Assembly (NCBI GenBank): GCA_030528345.1
Contig: JAUMZB010000003.1
Coordinates: 1-64,000, forward strand
DNA length: 64,000 bases
DNA from: Eikenella sp.
Lineage (GTDB): Bacteria > Pseudomonadota > Gammaproteobacteria > Burkholderiales > Neisseriaceae
Reading direction: 5' to 3'
Below the pieces are notes generated by a model. The model had not been told where the DNA came from. It ran no database searches and saw nothing but the letters and a program-made list of their open reading frames with translations. A program made the translations under genes and the position numbers. Below, piece after piece: positions 46,756 to 56,911 of this stretch; the stretch's first letter is position 1; the number at the start of each line of letters is the position of its first letter.

Positions 46756-47195
46756 CGGTCGGCTTCTTTCTGGGTAAAAACTCCCGCTATGATACGCCAA
46801 TACGGGCGCAGTTGCAGCTTTTCGGCGGCTGGTTCGGGGCAGGCGCGGAGGCGGTTGGGAGTAAGCATTTGTTTTGCTGAACAGATAAAGGGAAAAATTT
46901 TGTTAAGACAGGCTACCTGAAAACGGCTGGCCGGGTGTTTTTTGCTTAATGGCTTGAGTGCATTATTGAAAGAATGAGGATACTTTATTCTAAAAACGCC
47001 ATCGACTATTTTTCAGGTAGCCCTTTGCGGTTGTTTGGGTTGTCTTCGCGGAAATAGGGTGTGCGACGGCGGCTTGGGATATCGGCGGCGCGGCGGGCAC
47101 GGCAAAACGCTGAGTTGCGTCAATGCGCGGACCGGGGTTTTCCGTTAGAATTTGCCGTCTGTTCAGCCGAATTTGTATGTGAAGGAGTATTCCTG
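46756..47195. other. Divergent intergenic region between accA and the patZ-like gene
   Basis: About 440 bases. It contains two uptake sequences facing each other at distance (46910 and 47012) and no gene I can support. It must hold the two divergent promoters. Confidence 0.45.
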
Positions 47196-49922
47196 ATGAA
47201 GCCGCATTACCTGCATCCTTTGTTTGCGCCGTCGCATGTGGCGGTGGTAGGCGCCAGCGACACCTCGGGCAGCGCGGGCCAGATTTTGCTCGGCAATCTG
47301 TTGGCCGGCGGCTTCAAAGGCAAAATCACGCCGGTCAATATCCGCCACGGCATGGTAGGCGGCCTGAAGGCTTATGCGCATTTGAGCGAGATTCCCGAGC
47401 AGGTGGACGTGGCGATTGTGCTGACGCGGATTGCCTCGCTGGAGGCGATTTTCAAAGATTGTGCGAAAAGCAAAATCAAATTTGCCGTGCTGTTGAAAAC
47501 CCATAACCAAACCACGGCCAAAGACCGAAAACTGTTGGAAAAAGCGGTGAAAACGGCGAAAAAGCTGGGCGTGCGCGTATTGGGGCCGAGCTTTTTGGGC
47601 ATGATGCGCCCGGCAGTCGGCCTGAATGCGGGCATCCACAACGGTACGGTGAAGGCGGGCAATCTGGCGCTGGTCAGCCAGTCCAGCGCTTTGTGCAGCG
47701 CCATGCTGGATTGGGCGGAAAGCCGCGACATCGGCTTTTCCACTGTACTCTCCTTGGGTGAATACACTTGGGACGTGGATTTCGGCGAGATTCTCGATTA
47801 TTTGGTCAACGACCGCAGCACGCAGGCGATTTTGCTGCACATCCACCATGCCGGCAACGGCCGCCGCTTTATGAGCGCACTGCGGGCGGCCGCCCGCTCC
47901 AAACCGGTGGTGGTGATCAAATCCGGCAATGCCAACGGCCATTTGGCCGGCTATACCTTGGCCAGCCGCCGTTTGAGCGCCGGCCATGTGTTCGACAGCG
48001 CCTTGGCGCGTGCCGGCGTACTGCAGGTGAAAACCATGTCGGAAATGTTTACCGCCGTGCGCGTATTGGCGGCCAATTACCGCAGCAGCGGCGACCGCCT
48101 GGCCGTGGTCTGCAACGGCGTGGGCTTGGGGCTGATGGCGGCGGATACCGCGGCCGACACCGGTGTGCCGTTGGCGAAGCTGAGCGGGCAGACCATGTCT
48201 GCTTTGGCGGCCGGGCTACCTGAAAACTGGTCGCAGGCCAATCCGGTGGATATTTTGGGCGATGCGGGCCCGATGCGTTTCCGCACGGCGGTCAAGCTGT
48301 GTTTGGAAGACGAGCATACCGATGCCGTGCTGGTGTTGTTCTCGCCGCAAAACGGCACCGACCACCTGACCACCGCCAAGATGATGATTCAGTTGCAAAG
48401 CGAAACGCAGAAACCGATTTTGCTGTCTTGGCTGGGCGGTACCAAGGTGCAGAGCAGCCGCGATTTGTTTGCCCAATCCAAGCGGGTGCATTTCAGCAGC
48501 CCCGAGCAGGCGATGGCGGTGTTCCGCAAACTGGCCGACTACAACCACAACCAACGCCTGCTGCTGCAAACCCCGCCGCCCCTGAACGACACCCATCTGC
48601 GGCCCGATCTTCAAGCCGCGCACCGCTTGTTGGACTGGGTGGCCAAAAGCGGCCAGCATATTGCGCCGGAGCACATTTCCAAGCAGCTGCTCGGTCTGTT
48701 CGGCATCCACACCAACCCGACGCGCTTGGCGCTGAACGAAGAGGCGGCTTGTGAAATTGCGGAGGAAATGGGTTATCCGGTGGTGCTGAAAATCGATTCG
48801 CCCGATTTGTTTTACAAGTCCGATATCGACGGCGTGCGCCTGAACCTGGCCAACCGCGAAGAGCTGGTGGCGGCCTACCGCCAGGTGTTGGCCAATGCGG
48901 AGGCGGCGGCGCCGAAAATCCGCATCAACGGCCTGACCGTGCAGCCGATGTACGGAACCAAACACGGGCGCGAGGTGTCGGTGAGCGTGGCCAACGATGC
49001 GGTATTCGGCCCGATTCTGACCTTGGGCGCGGGCGGCGACAGCGCCGATATTCAGGGCAAACTGGCGGTGTCGCTGCCGCCGCTGAACGATACTTTGATC
49101 AGCGATATGTTTGCCCGGGCCGAAGTGGGCAAAACTTTCGGCAATTACCGCAATATGCCGCCCATCGACGATTTGGCGCTGCGGCATCTCTTGTTGCGCG
49201 TGTCGGAAATCGTGTGCGAGCTACCTGAAATTGCCGAAATCGAGATTGATCCGATTATTGTGGGGCCGGAAGGCATTATGGTGTTGGATGCGCGGATTGT
49301 GTTGCGCCAGCAGGAGGTGCCGGTTGCCCGCTACGGCCACATGGCCATCATGCCGTATCCGCATTTTCTGGAAACCGAAACCGTGTTGAAAGACGGCACT
49401 GCGGTGTTTGTGCGCCCGCTGCGGCCGGAAGACGCCGATATGGTGCAGGCCTTCGTGCGCGGATTGTCGGACGAAAGCCGCTACAACCGCTTTATGTCCA
49501 GTATCAAGCAGTTGTCGCAAAACGTTTTGGTGCGTTTTACCCAGCTCGATTACGACCGCGAAATGGCCTTGGTGATGCTCAAGCAGCACCCGGACGGTCA
49601 TGAGGAAATTTTGTCGATCGCCCGCTATATCACCGACCCCGATATGATGACCTGCGAATTCGGCATTTCGGTTTCCGACCAATGGCAGGGTCACGGCATC
49701 GGTGTGATCATGATGAACCTGCTGTTTGATGCCGCCCGCCATCAGGGTCTGAAAACCATGCGCGGCGAAATCCTTACCGCCAACACCGGCATGCAGAAGC
49801 TTACCCGCAAGCTGGGTTTCAACATTAAGAAAGACCCGGACGACACCAGTATTTGTTTGGTGGAGCGGCCTTTGGCGGAGAAAGTGGAAAAGGCGGATAA
49901 GGTTTCTGACGACACGCCCTAA
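47196..49922 (+). CDS. PatZ/Pat-type protein lysine acetyltransferase with acyl-CoA synthetase domains
   Basis: A 908-residue protein with three parts: an ADP-forming acyl-CoA synthetase CoA-binding and ligase region (1-about 460, beginning SHVAVVGASDTSGSAGQ), an ATP-grasp domain (about 500-715, with EMGYPVVLKIDSPDLFYKSDIDGV), and a C-terminal GNAT domain (about 735-890, with RPLRPEDADMVQAFVRGLSDESRYNRF and QWQGHGIGVIMM). This is the layout of PatZ (YfiQ), which acetylates and silences acetyl-CoA synthetase. GAAGGAG precedes the ATG. The last four codons and stop are provided by a 16-base sequence identical to the end of the family A repeat at 12682-12915; two uptake sequences are in frame. 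Confidence 0.88.
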   Translation: MKPHYLHPLFAPSHVAVVGASDTSGSAGQILLGNLLAGGFKGKITPVNIRHGMVGGLKAYAHLSEIPEQVDVAIVLTRIASLEAIFKDCAKSKIKFAVLLKTHNQTTAKDRKLLEKAVKTAKKLGVRVLGPSFLGMMRPAVGLNAGIHNGTVKAGNLALVSQSSALCSAMLDWAESRDIGFSTVLSLGEYTWDVDFGEILDYLVNDRSTQAILLHIHHAGNGRRFMSALRAAARSKPVVVIKSGNANGHLAGYTLASRRLSAGHVFDSALARAGVLQVKTMSEMFTAVRVLAANYRSSGDRLAVVCNGVGLGLMAADTAADTGVPLAKLSGQTMSALAAGLPENWSQANPVDILGDAGPMRFRTAVKLCLEDEHTDAVLVLFSPQNGTDHLTTAKMMIQLQSETQKPILLSWLGGTKVQSSRDLFAQSKRVHFSSPEQAMAVFRKLADYNHNQRLLLQTPPPLNDTHLRPDLQAAHRLLDWVAKSGQHIAPEHISKQLLGLFGIHTNPTRLALNEEAACEIAEEMGYPVVLKIDSPDLFYKSDIDGVRLNLANREELVAAYRQVLANAEAAAPKIRINGLTVQPMYGTKHGREVSVSVANDAVFGPILTLGAGGDSADIQGKLAVSLPPLNDTLISDMFARAEVGKTFGNYRNMPPIDDLALRHLLLRVSEIVCELPEIAEIEIDPIIVGPEGIMVLDARIVLRQQEVPVARYGHMAIMPYPHFLETETVLKDGTAVFVRPLRPEDADMVQAFVRGLSDESRYNRFMSSIKQLSQNVLVRFTQLDYDREMALVMLKQHPDGHEEILSIARYITDPDMMTCEFGISVSDQWQGHGIGVIMMNLLFDAARHQGLKTMRGEILTANTGMQKLTRKLGFNIKKDPDDTSICLVERPLAEKVEKADKVSDDTP
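49907..49922. repeat. Solo terminal repeat of the family A element at the patZ stop
   Basis: TGACGACACGCCCTAA is identical to the right end of the element at 12682-12915. Read in frame it encodes DDTP and the TAA stop. No left end is visible downstream, where an uptake-sequence hairpin begins 18 bases later. Confidence 0.8.
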
Positions 49923-49939
49923 GGGCGGTCTGCCGATGA

Positions 49940-49996
49940 TTCAGGCTACCTGAAAGCATGCGTTGTTTATCGCATCGGGCTTTCAGGTAGCCTGAA
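49940..49996. terminator. Inverted uptake-sequence pair after patZ
   Basis: TTCAGGCTACCTGAAAGC at 49940 and its complement at 49979-49996 form an 18-bp stem with a 21-base loop. Likely transcript end for the patZ-like gene. Confidence 0.65.
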
Positions 49997-50075
49997 CGGT
50001 ATGTGGGCGTGTGCAACGGAATAAGGGAGGGCGATTTAAGCTGCGCAGCAGGGCACAGCCGTGAAGCGGCGGCGG

Positions 50076-50852
50076 TTAAGGCAAGCCGGTTTTCGGGCTG
50101 ACGGTCAGAATTTCATGGCCGTCTTCGGTGACCAATACTTCGTGCTCCCACTGTGCGGAGAGTGAGCGGTCTTTGGTGACCACCGTCCAGCCGTCGGCCA
50201 GAATCCGCAGATGGCGTTTGCCTTGGTTGATCATCGGCTCGATGGTGAAAATCATGCCCGGCTCCAAGCGCAGGCCTTGTCCTTTGCGGCCGTAATGCAG
50301 TACCTGTGGCTCTTCGTGGAAGCTGCGGCCGATGCCGTGGCCGCAGAATTCCTGCACCACCGAATAACCGGCATTTTCCGCCACCTGTTGGCAGGCATGG
50401 CCGATGTCGCCCAAAGTGGCGCCGGGTCTCACCGCCTCGATGCCGGCCATCATGCTGGCGTGGGTAACGTCAATCAGGCGCTTGGCCTGCGGGCTGATTT
50501 GGCCGACGGCAAACATGCGGCTGGAATCGCCGTGGAAGCCGTCTTTTTTGATGGTGACGTCGATATTGACGATGTCGCCGTTTTTCAGCGGCTTGTCGTC
50601 GGGAATACCGTGGCAGATCACGTGGTTGACCGAGGTGCAGCAGGATTTGGGAAACGGTGGGTTGCCGTAATGCAGGGGCGCGGGGTAGCCGCCCTGCACA
50701 TTGATGTGGTAATCGTGAATCAGCCGGTTGAGCTCATTGGTGGTGACCCCGGGTTTGACGAAATCGCCGATGTAGTCGAGCGCTTCTGCGGCCAGACGGC
50801 CGAGCTCGCGCATTTTTTCGATTTCTTCCGGGGTTTTGATGATAAGGGGCAT
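50076..50852 (-). CDS. map: Methionine aminopeptidase type I
   Basis: A 258-residue metalloprotease that removes the initiator methionine. Metal ligands are visible in order: two Asp in VNIDVTIKKDGFHGDSSRMF, His in FCGHGIGRSFHEEP, Glu in FTIEPM and Glu in WEHEVLV. Length fits type Ia. I start at the MPLIIKTPEEIEKMRELG methionine; 14 further upstream codons are open but not typical. It is followed by a stretch with the paired uptake sequences. Confidence 0.96.
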   Translation of the reverse strand: MPLIIKTPEEIEKMRELGRLAAEALDYIGDFVKPGVTTNELNRLIHDYHINVQGGYPAPLHYGNPPFPKSCCTSVNHVICHGIPDDKPLKNGDIVNIDVTIKKDGFHGDSSRMFAVGQISPQAKRLIDVTHASMMAGIEAVRPGATLGDIGHACQQVAENAGYSVVQEFCGHGIGRSFHEEPQVLHYGRKGQGLRLEPGMIFTIEPMINQGKRHLRILADGWTVVTKDRSLSAQWEHEVLVTEDGHEILTVSPKTGLP

Positions 50853-50933
50853 ACATATTCCATTGATTGGCAACACATCCAATCCGAGCGGCACGCAGTC
50901 GGATCAGATTTGCGGGGGGATGGGGGGCGGCGT

Positions 50934-51299
50934 TTATTCGCCGTTGCCGTCTTTTCTGCGGTAGCGCAGGCCGTGGGCGCCGTATTTGGGCGGAATCAGG
51001 CTGCTGCGTGCCAACAGCATCAGGCAGCCGGTCACCATCATGCCCAAAGCAAGCAGCGGCCCTTGGTCGAAAATATACTGGCTTTTCAGATAGACGGCGG
51101 CACCGATATAAATGAGCAGCGGGCCGTAAACAATGCTTTGTTTGTTGATGCCGTCCATCACCAGCACCGCTGCGCCGCCGACAACCAGGCCGATGGCGAT
51201 TAAAGTGGCGGTGGGCGGCAGAATCTGGGTGGTTTTTAAAAACCAAATGGCGCCGATGACGATCAGCACCAAGGGAATCAGCAGAGAGCTTTGTCGCAC
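50934..51299 (-). CDS. Small four-helix membrane protein of unknown function
   Basis: A 121-residue integral membrane protein that starts with GTG; AGGGGAAACC just upstream supports this. It has four hydrophobic segments (about 6-22, 30-47, 58-70, 80-98) and a basic, Arg/Lys-rich C-terminus, RYRRKDGNGE, likely cytoplasmic. The alternation of helices with short loops resembles small LiaF/DUF5668-type membrane domains, but I cannot assign it. It lies between map and smpB on the same strand. Confidence 0.65.
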   Translation of the reverse strand: MRQSSLLIPLVLIVIGAIWFLKTTQILPPTATLIAIGLVVGGAAVLVMDGINKQSIVYGPLLIYIGAAVYLKSQYIFDQGPLLALGMMVTGCLMLLARSSLIPPKYGAHGLRYRRKDGNGE

Positions 51300-51370
51300 G
51301 GTTTCCCCTTTCTTTATCTTCCATTTCCAAGCGGCAGCGGGCTTTCGGGCAGCCTGTGCCGCGACTGTGT

Positions 51371-51817
51371 TCAGCGCGTGTGCTTCATCAGGCGTTGTTT
51401 TTCGCGTTGCCAGTCGGCGTCTTTCATACTTTGGCGCTTGTCGTGCTGTTTCTTGCCTTTGGCCAGGCCGATGTCCATTTTGATGTAACCGCGCCGATAG
51501 TGCAGATTGAGCGGCACAATGGTGTAGCCCGCCCGTTCGGTTTTGCCGATGAGCTTGTTGATTTCAGCCTGCTTCAACAAGAGCTTGCGTTGACGCACCG
51601 GATCCGGTTTGACGTGGGTGGAGGCCGTCGGCAGCGCCGTGATGTGGCAGCCCACCAGATAAAACGCGCCTTTTTTCCAGTGGATATAGCTTTCTTTCAA
51701 TTGCACCCGCCCGGCTCGCACCGCTTTTACTTCCCAGCCGTCCAACACCAGCCCGGCCTCGATTTGGTCTTCGATAAAATAGTCGTGAAAGGCTTTTTTA
51801 TTGTTGGCAATGCTCAT
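51371..51817 (-). CDS. smpB: SsrA-binding protein SmpB
   Basis: A 148-residue protein that binds tmRNA and brings it to stalled ribosomes. Typical blocks are [71 protein letters not shown] and the basic tail [26 protein letters not shown], which inserts in the mRNA channel. No tmRNA gene was recognised in this window. Confidence 0.96.
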   Translation of the reverse strand: MSIANNKKAFHDYFIEDQIEAGLVLDGWEVKAVRAGRVQLKESYIHWKKGAFYLVGCHITALPTASTHVKPDPVRQRKLLLKQAEINKLIGKTERAGYTIVPLNLHYRRGYIKMDIGLAKGKKQHDKRQSMKDADWQREKQRLMKHTR

Positions 51818-52197
51818 GTCGGTGTCTCTTCGCTACAGGCCGCGGATTGTAACAGCAATCGGGCGGTAGGAGAAACGGGGCGGAAAAGTACGCAGAAGCA
51901 GCAGGCCAGGCAAATTGGGCGCAGGGTTGCAGAGAAAACAGCCGGGCTTGGTTGACGATTCGCCGATGCAGCGGTTTTTGGCTTCGCCAGTCCGCAGATT
52001 GCCGGCCAAAAGCAGCGGGGTGAGCCGTAAAAATGCTGCAGGCGGTCTGCGGCATCCGTCATGCAATAGGCTGGCTGCATCCGGCCGCACGCCGCCGTGC
52101 CGGATGGCCGAACCATAACGGGTTACTGGTGCGGTTTGAACGGATGGCCGTCGTCGGTTTGGAAATTCATCGGAGCGCTTCCCCGGTTGCGGCGGGA
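51818..52197. other. Intergenic stretch between greB and smpB
   Basis: About 380 bases. Open frames on the minus strand are rich in Ala, Pro and Cys and have no start signal. I see no RNA gene and no uptake sequence in it. Confidence 0.45.
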
Positions 52198-52686
52198 TCA
52201 GTCGATTTTAAGGTAAGCCACCGACAGAATTTCAATGTCCTCCCGCCCTTCCGGGCCGTGGAACACCACTTCGTCGCCTTCGCGTGCTTTGAGCAGGGTG
52301 CGCGCCAGCGGCGATATCCAGGAGATTTTGTTGCGGGCAGTATCGATTTCGTCCACACCGACAATGCGCACGGTTTGCTCTTGGCCGTTGCCGCGCAGAA
52401 TCTCTACCGTGGCGCCGAAGAAAATCTGGTCGGTCGGTTCGCGGTTTTCGGGGTCAACCACTTGGGCGGCTTCCAAACGTTTGGTGAGGAAACGGATGCG
52501 GCGGTCGATTTCGCGCATCCGCCGTTTGCCGTAAAGATAATCGCCGTTTTCGCTGCGGTCGCCGTTGCCGGCGGCCCAGTTGACAATCTGTACGATTTCG
52601 GGACGCTCTTTATTCACCAGCTGATACAGCTCGTCTTTCAGAGCCTGCCAGCCGGCGGGAGTGAGGTAATTCGGTGTCTGTTCCAT
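52198..52686 (-). CDS. greB: Transcription elongation factor GreB
   Basis: A 162-residue paralogue of GreA, for longer backtracked RNA. NYLTPAGWQALKDELYQLV opens the coiled coil, and GDRSENGDYLYGKRRMREIDRRIRFLTKRLE contains the acidic tip and the GreB-type basic patch. The C-terminal domain ends in ILSVAYLKID. A ribosome binding site is not obvious. It is the second Gre factor of the window. Confidence 0.94.
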   Translation of the reverse strand: MEQTPNYLTPAGWQALKDELYQLVNKERPEIVQIVNWAAGNGDRSENGDYLYGKRRMREIDRRIRFLTKRLEAAQVVDPENREPTDQIFFGATVEILRGNGQEQTVRIVGVDEIDTARNKISWISPLARTLLKAREGDEVVFHGPEGREDIEILSVAYLKID

Positions 52687-52835
52687 AAATGGGCAAAATA
52701 GCGGAATGGTTGGTGCGGGATTGTAACGCTTCCTGCGAACGGCAACAAAGGCGGGGCGGTCTGGATGGTCTGTATGAGGCTACCTGAAAGCCGTTGTGCG
52801 GAAACGGTGCAGCGGCAATGCGGGAAGGCGGGGCG

Positions 52836-53020
52836 CTAAGCGCCTGTCCGCATTCTCCATTGCGGCGGTGTTTGGGGGCAGCCTTCTCCGTCTGTTGCGC
52901 CGTCCCTAAGGGGTAAGGGAAATGCCCGCAGGATGTCCCATCTTGCTGCACCGGCCGGTTTGACTGGCAAAGCGTGTCAAGCTGCCCAAAACCATGCCAT
53001 AAGAAGACGTTGAACGGGCT
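52836..53020. mobile_element. Decayed copy of the family A MITE-like element
   Basis: The stretch lines up with 12682-12815: ATTGCGGCGGT, CTGTTGCG, GCAGGATGTCCCATCTTGCTGC, and GGCAAAGCGTGTCAAGC echo ATTGCGGCGGT, CTGCTGCG, GCAAGATGTCCAATCTTGCTGC and AGCGAAGCGTGTAAAAC. Both terminal repeats are mutated, and part of the right half is missing. Confidence 0.65.
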
Positions 53021-53159
53021 CGAAGTGCTCATTCCGGTTTAAAATTCATATATTATCGATCGACGGAAATCCATCGGCGGTTTATTGGCAACTACATTGA
53101 AAAGTTATTGAAAAAAATCGTTTGATTTTGATGCTTCCGCATGGCGGCACTTTTATCGT

Positions 53160-53188
53160 TGACAGCCATCGGCAAAGCCGCTTTAATT
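53160..53188 (+). promoter_or_regulatory. Sigma-70 type promoter of the liu operon
   Basis: TTGACA (53160-53165), 17 bases, TTTAAT (53183-53188). The -35 box is consensus and the -10 box differs at one base. It lies about 130 bases before the first start codon. Confidence 0.65.
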
Positions 53189-53316
53189 CGTTTCATAGAG
53201 TGAAAAAACCAGTCTAATAACAACAAACACACATCGCTTCAGAGACCGACTATCCAGCCTGTGCCCGCAGTTTTGCCGGCATTGAAGTAAACATCTGCAC
53301 AAGGAGAAACCGCACT

Positions 53317-55050
53317 ATGGCTTTGCCTACCCCGATTGCGCGCTACGGCGACAAATCTGCCAATGCCCCTCTGAAACTCAGCTACGACAAGGGCCCAACC
53401 GATACGCCGCTGATCGAGCAGACCATCGGCGAATTGTTTGACGAGCTGGTGCAAGCCTATCCCGACCGCGAAGCGCTGGTCAGCGTACACCAAAACAGAC
53501 GTTTTACTTTCAAGGAATTACAGGCCGAGGCCAACCGTTTGGCCAGCGCCTTCATCAAAAGCGGCCTGCAAAAAGGCGACCGCATCGGCATTTGGTCGCA
53601 CAACAACTACCAGTGGGTGGTGATGCTGCTGGCCTGTGCCAAAACCGGCGTGATTCTGGTCAATATCAACCCCGCCTACCGCCTGTTCGAATTGGAATAC
53701 GCGCTGAACAAAGTGGGCTGTAAAGCCATTGTGGCGATGCGCCGTTTCAAAACCAGCGATTATGTGGGCATGCTGCAGGAATTGGTGCCGGAAACCGCCA
53801 GCCGGCCTTCAGGCAGCCTGCAGCCGGAAAAAGCGCCGATGCTGGAACGCATCGTGTGGTTTGACGAAGCGGGCGATACCGAAACTTTCGCCGGCATCGA
53901 CAAATTCTCCGACTGGATCGCCACCGGCGATGCCGACGACTCCGCCGTCGCCGAGCGTGCCGCCACCCTAGACCGCCACGACCCCATCAACATCCAATTC
54001 ACCAGCGGCACCACCGGCGCGCCCAAAGGTGCCACGCTCACCCACCGCAATATTCTGAACAACGGGTTCTTCATCGGCGAGGCCATGTACCTCACCAAGG
54101 AAGACCGCCTGTGCATTCCCGTGCCGATGTACCATTGCTTCGGCATGGTGTTGGGTGTGCTGGCCATCATGACGCACGGCGGCTGCATTGTGTATCCCAA
54201 CGACGGCTTCGACCCGCTGACCGTATTGGAAACGGTGGAAAAAGAAAAATGCACCGGCCTGCACGGCGTGCCCACCATGTTTATTGCCGAATTCAACCAT
54301 CCGCGTTTCAAAGAATTCGATTTGAGCAGCCTGCGCACCGGCATCATGGCCGGCTCCAGCTGCCCGATTGAGGTCATGAAGCGGGTGAATCAGGAAATGC
54401 ACCTGGACGAAATCACCATCGCCTACGGCATGACCGAAACCAGCCCGGTGTCCTGCCAGAGCTCGCCGGCCACCCCCATCGACAAACGTGTGTCTACCGT
54501 AGGCTTGGTGCAGCCGCATCTGGAAGTGAAAATCGTCGATGTGATCACCGGCGAGATTGTGCCCTGCGGCGAATCTGGCGAACTGTGCACCAAAGGCTAT
54601 TCCGTGATGCAAGGCTATTGGGGCAGCGAGGCGCAAACCCGCGACGCCATCCGCGACGGCTGGATGCACACCGGCGATTTGGCCACCATGGACGAAGACG
54701 GCTATGTGAAAATCGTCGGCCGCATCAAAGACATGGTGATCCGCGGCGGCGAAAACATCTACCCCACCGAAATCGAAGGCTTCCTCTACCGCCACGAAGC
54801 GATTCAAGACGTGCAGATTGTGGGCGTGCCCGATGCCCACTTCGGCGAAGTGCTGGCCGCTTGGATTATTGTGAAGGAGGGGCATGCGCTGGACGAGGAA
54901 GGCGTGCGCGAATTCTGTAAAGGCAACATCGCCCACTACAAAGTGCCGCAATACATCCGCTTTGTGAAGGAATTCCCGATGACGGTGTCCGGCAAAATCC
55001 AAAAATTCAAAATCGTCCAAGCGATGAAAGAAGAGCTGGGACTGGAATAA
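53317..55050 (+). CDS. Acyl-CoA synthetase (AMP-forming), first gene of the liu operon
   Basis: A 577-residue ANL-family enzyme. It activates a short- or branched-chain acid with ATP and CoA. Motifs are the P-loop [15 protein letters not shown], the AYGMTETSP block, the hinge in [21 protein letters not shown], and the catalytic lysine in VSGKIQKFK. The operon indicates that isovalerate or a related acid from leucine is the substrate, but this is inference. AAGGAGAAACC precedes the ATG. The N-terminal 20 residues are polar, without signal. It is separated from liuB by 160 bases holding an uptake sequence. Confidence 0.88.
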   Translation: MALPTPIARYGDKSANAPLKLSYDKGPTDTPLIEQTIGELFDELVQAYPDREALVSVHQNRRFTFKELQAEANRLASAFIKSGLQKGDRIGIWSHNNYQWVVMLLACAKTGVILVNINPAYRLFELEYALNKVGCKAIVAMRRFKTSDYVGMLQELVPETASRPSGSLQPEKAPMLERIVWFDEAGDTETFAGIDKFSDWIATGDADDSAVAERAATLDRHDPINIQFTSGTTGAPKGATLTHRNILNNGFFIGEAMYLTKEDRLCIPVPMYHCFGMVLGVLAIMTHGGCIVYPNDGFDPLTVLETVEKEKCTGLHGVPTMFIAEFNHPRFKEFDLSSLRTGIMAGSSCPIEVMKRVNQEMHLDEITIAYGMTETSPVSCQSSPATPIDKRVSTVGLVQPHLEVKIVDVITGEIVPCGESGELCTKGYSVMQGYWGSEAQTRDAIRDGWMHTGDLATMDEDGYVKIVGRIKDMVIRGGENIYPTEIEGFLYRHEAIQDVQIVGVPDAHFGEVLAAWIIVKEGHALDEEGVREFCKGNIAHYKVPQYIRFVKEFPMTVSGKIQKFKIVQAMKEELGLE

Positions 55051-55210
55051 TCTTCAGGTAGCCTGCCGTTTCCTCAGTGAAACGGCAGGCCGCCTTTTTT
55101 CGCCGCTTCCGCCGGCCGAAGGCTACCCGAACCTTCTGCTTTCCGATAAGATATGAACGAGTCCGGCCGCTCCGGTTGATACCATCATAAAAGAGAGAAA
55201 CCCAGCAATC

Positions 55211-56821
55211 ATGAGCCATTCCATTGTCAGCAAACTGAATCCCCGTTCCGCCGATTTCCAACACAACGCCGCCGCCATGCAGGCTTTGGTGGACGACCTC
55301 CACGCCCATCTGAGCCGCATCGCCTTGGGCGGCAGCGAAGCATCCCGCCAAAAACACCTCGCACGCGGCAAACTGCTGCCGCGCGAGCGGGTGGAACGCC
55401 TGCTCGATCCAGGTACGCCTTTTCTCGAACTCTCGCCGCTGGCCGCTTTCGGCATGTACGGCACCGACATCCCCGCCGCCGGTGTGATTGCCGGCATCGG
55501 CCGCATCAACGGCATCGAATGCATGATTGTCTGCAACGACGCCACCGTCAAAGGCGGCACCTACTACCCGATGACGGTGAAAAAACATTTGCGCGCGCAG
55601 GAAATCGCCCGCGAAAACCGCCTGCCCTGCGTGTATTTGGTGGATTCCGGCGGCGCCAACCTGCCCAATCAAGACGATGTGTTTCCTGATAAAGAACACT
55701 TCGGCCGCATTTTCTACAACCAGGCCAATATGAGCGCCGAGGGCATTGCCCAAATCGCCGTGGTCATGGGCAGCTGCACCGCAGGCGGCGCCTATGTGCC
55801 GGCCATGAGCGACGAATCCATTATTGTGAAAGAGCAGGGTACCATTTTTCTCGGCGGCCCGCCCTTGGTGAAAGCCGCCACCGGCGAAGAAGTGAGCGCT
55901 GAAGATTTGGGCGGCGGCGATGTGCACACCCGCCTCTCCGGCGTGGCCGACCATTTGGCGCAAAATGATCTGCACGCGCTGGCTTTGGCGCGTCAGGTGG
56001 TGGGCAATCTGAACAAACAGAAAGCCCCGCTGCCGAACCAGGTCGAGCCGGTTCCGCCCAAGTATGACGCCAAAGAGCTGTACGGCATCATTCCCACCGA
56101 CACCCGCAAGCCTTTTGACGTGCGCGAAATCATCGCCCGCATTGTGGACAACAGCGAATTGGACGAATTCAAAGCCCGTTTCGGCACCACGCTGGTGTGC
56201 GGTTTCGCCCGCATCGAGGGCATGAAAGTCGGCATCATCGCCAACAACGGCATTTTGTTCAGCGAGTCGGCGCAGAAAGGCACCCACTTCATCGAACTGT
56301 GCTGCCAACGCAAGATTCCGCTGGTGTTCCTGCAAAACATCACCGGCTTTATGGTGGGCCGCAAATACGAAAACGAAGGCATTGCCCGCCACGGCGCCAA
56401 AATGGTGATGGCGGTGGCCAACGCCAACGTGCCGAAATTCACCGTGATTGTGGGCGGCAGCTTCGGTGCCGGCAACTACGGCATGTGCGGCCGCGCCTAT
56501 TCGCCTCGCTTCCTGTGGATGTGGCCGAACGCCCGCATTTCCGTGATGGGCGGCGAGCAGGCGGCTTCCGTGCTGGCCACCGTGAAGCGCGACAACATCG
56601 AACGCGAAGGCGGCACCTGGAGCGCCGAGGAGGAAGAAGCCTTCAAAGCACCGGTGCGCGAGCAATACGAAAAACAAGGCCACCCCTATTACGCCAGCGC
56701 CCGCTTGTGGGACGACGGCGTCATCGACCCGGCCGACACCCGCCGCGTGCTGGCGCTCGGCCTGAGTGCGGCCTACAACGCGCCCATCGGCGAGCCGAAA
56801 TTCGGCGTTTTCCGTATGTAA
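55211..56821 (+). CDS. liuB: Methylcrotonyl-CoA carboxylase subunit beta (carboxyltransferase)
   Basis: A 536-residue biotin-dependent carboxyltransferase. It carries CO2 from biotinylated LiuD to 3-methylcrotonyl-CoA. The order of blocks, [60 protein letters not shown] and [15 protein letters not shown], then [16 protein letters not shown], is that of MccB and separates it from propionyl-CoA carboxylase. Length is normal. It ends in an uptake-sequence hairpin before liuC. Confidence 0.95.
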   Translation: MSHSIVSKLNPRSADFQHNAAAMQALVDDLHAHLSRIALGGSEASRQKHLARGKLLPRERVERLLDPGTPFLELSPLAAFGMYGTDIPAAGVIAGIGRINGIECMIVCNDATVKGGTYYPMTVKKHLRAQEIARENRLPCVYLVDSGGANLPNQDDVFPDKEHFGRIFYNQANMSAEGIAQIAVVMGSCTAGGAYVPAMSDESIIVKEQGTIFLGGPPLVKAATGEEVSAEDLGGGDVHTRLSGVADHLAQNDLHALALARQVVGNLNKQKAPLPNQVEPVPPKYDAKELYGIIPTDTRKPFDVREIIARIVDNSELDEFKARFGTTLVCGFARIEGMKVGIIANNGILFSESAQKGTHFIELCCQRKIPLVFLQNITGFMVGRKYENEGIARHGAKMVMAVANANVPKFTVIVGGSFGAGNYGMCGRAYSPRFLWMWPNARISVMGGEQAASVLATVKRDNIEREGGTWSAEEEEAFKAPVREQYEKQGHPYYASARLWDDGVIDPADTRRVLALGLSAAYNAPIGEPKFGVFRM

Positions 56822-56826
56822 ACGGC

Positions 56827-56867
56827 TTTCAGGTAGCCTGCCGATACATCGTGCAGGCTACCTGAAA
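56827..56867. repeat. Inverted uptake-sequence pair between liuB and liuC
   Basis: TTTCAGGTAGCCTGC at 56827-56841 and its complement at 56853-56867, loop of 11 bases. It sits inside an operon, so it cannot be a complete terminator; no T-run follows. Confidence 0.7.
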
Positions 56868-56911
56868 TGCTGCCGTCAAACCGCAACCACACCATACGCT
56901 AGGGAAGTATC

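Larger units (their letters stand above)
52687..53316. other. Gap upstream of the liu operon
   Basis: About 630 bases without a gene. It contains a single uptake sequence (52777), a decayed family A repeat (52836-53020), and the operon promoter (53160-53188) with a leader of about 120 bases. Confidence 0.6.

Noticed and set aside
50921..50937. G-rich runs between map and the membrane protein gene
   Set aside because: Interrupted short runs in a spacer, no gene frame affected.
51818..52118. Small minus-strand genes upstream of smpB
   Set aside because: No ribosome binding site, no motif, composition of non-coding GC-rich DNA.
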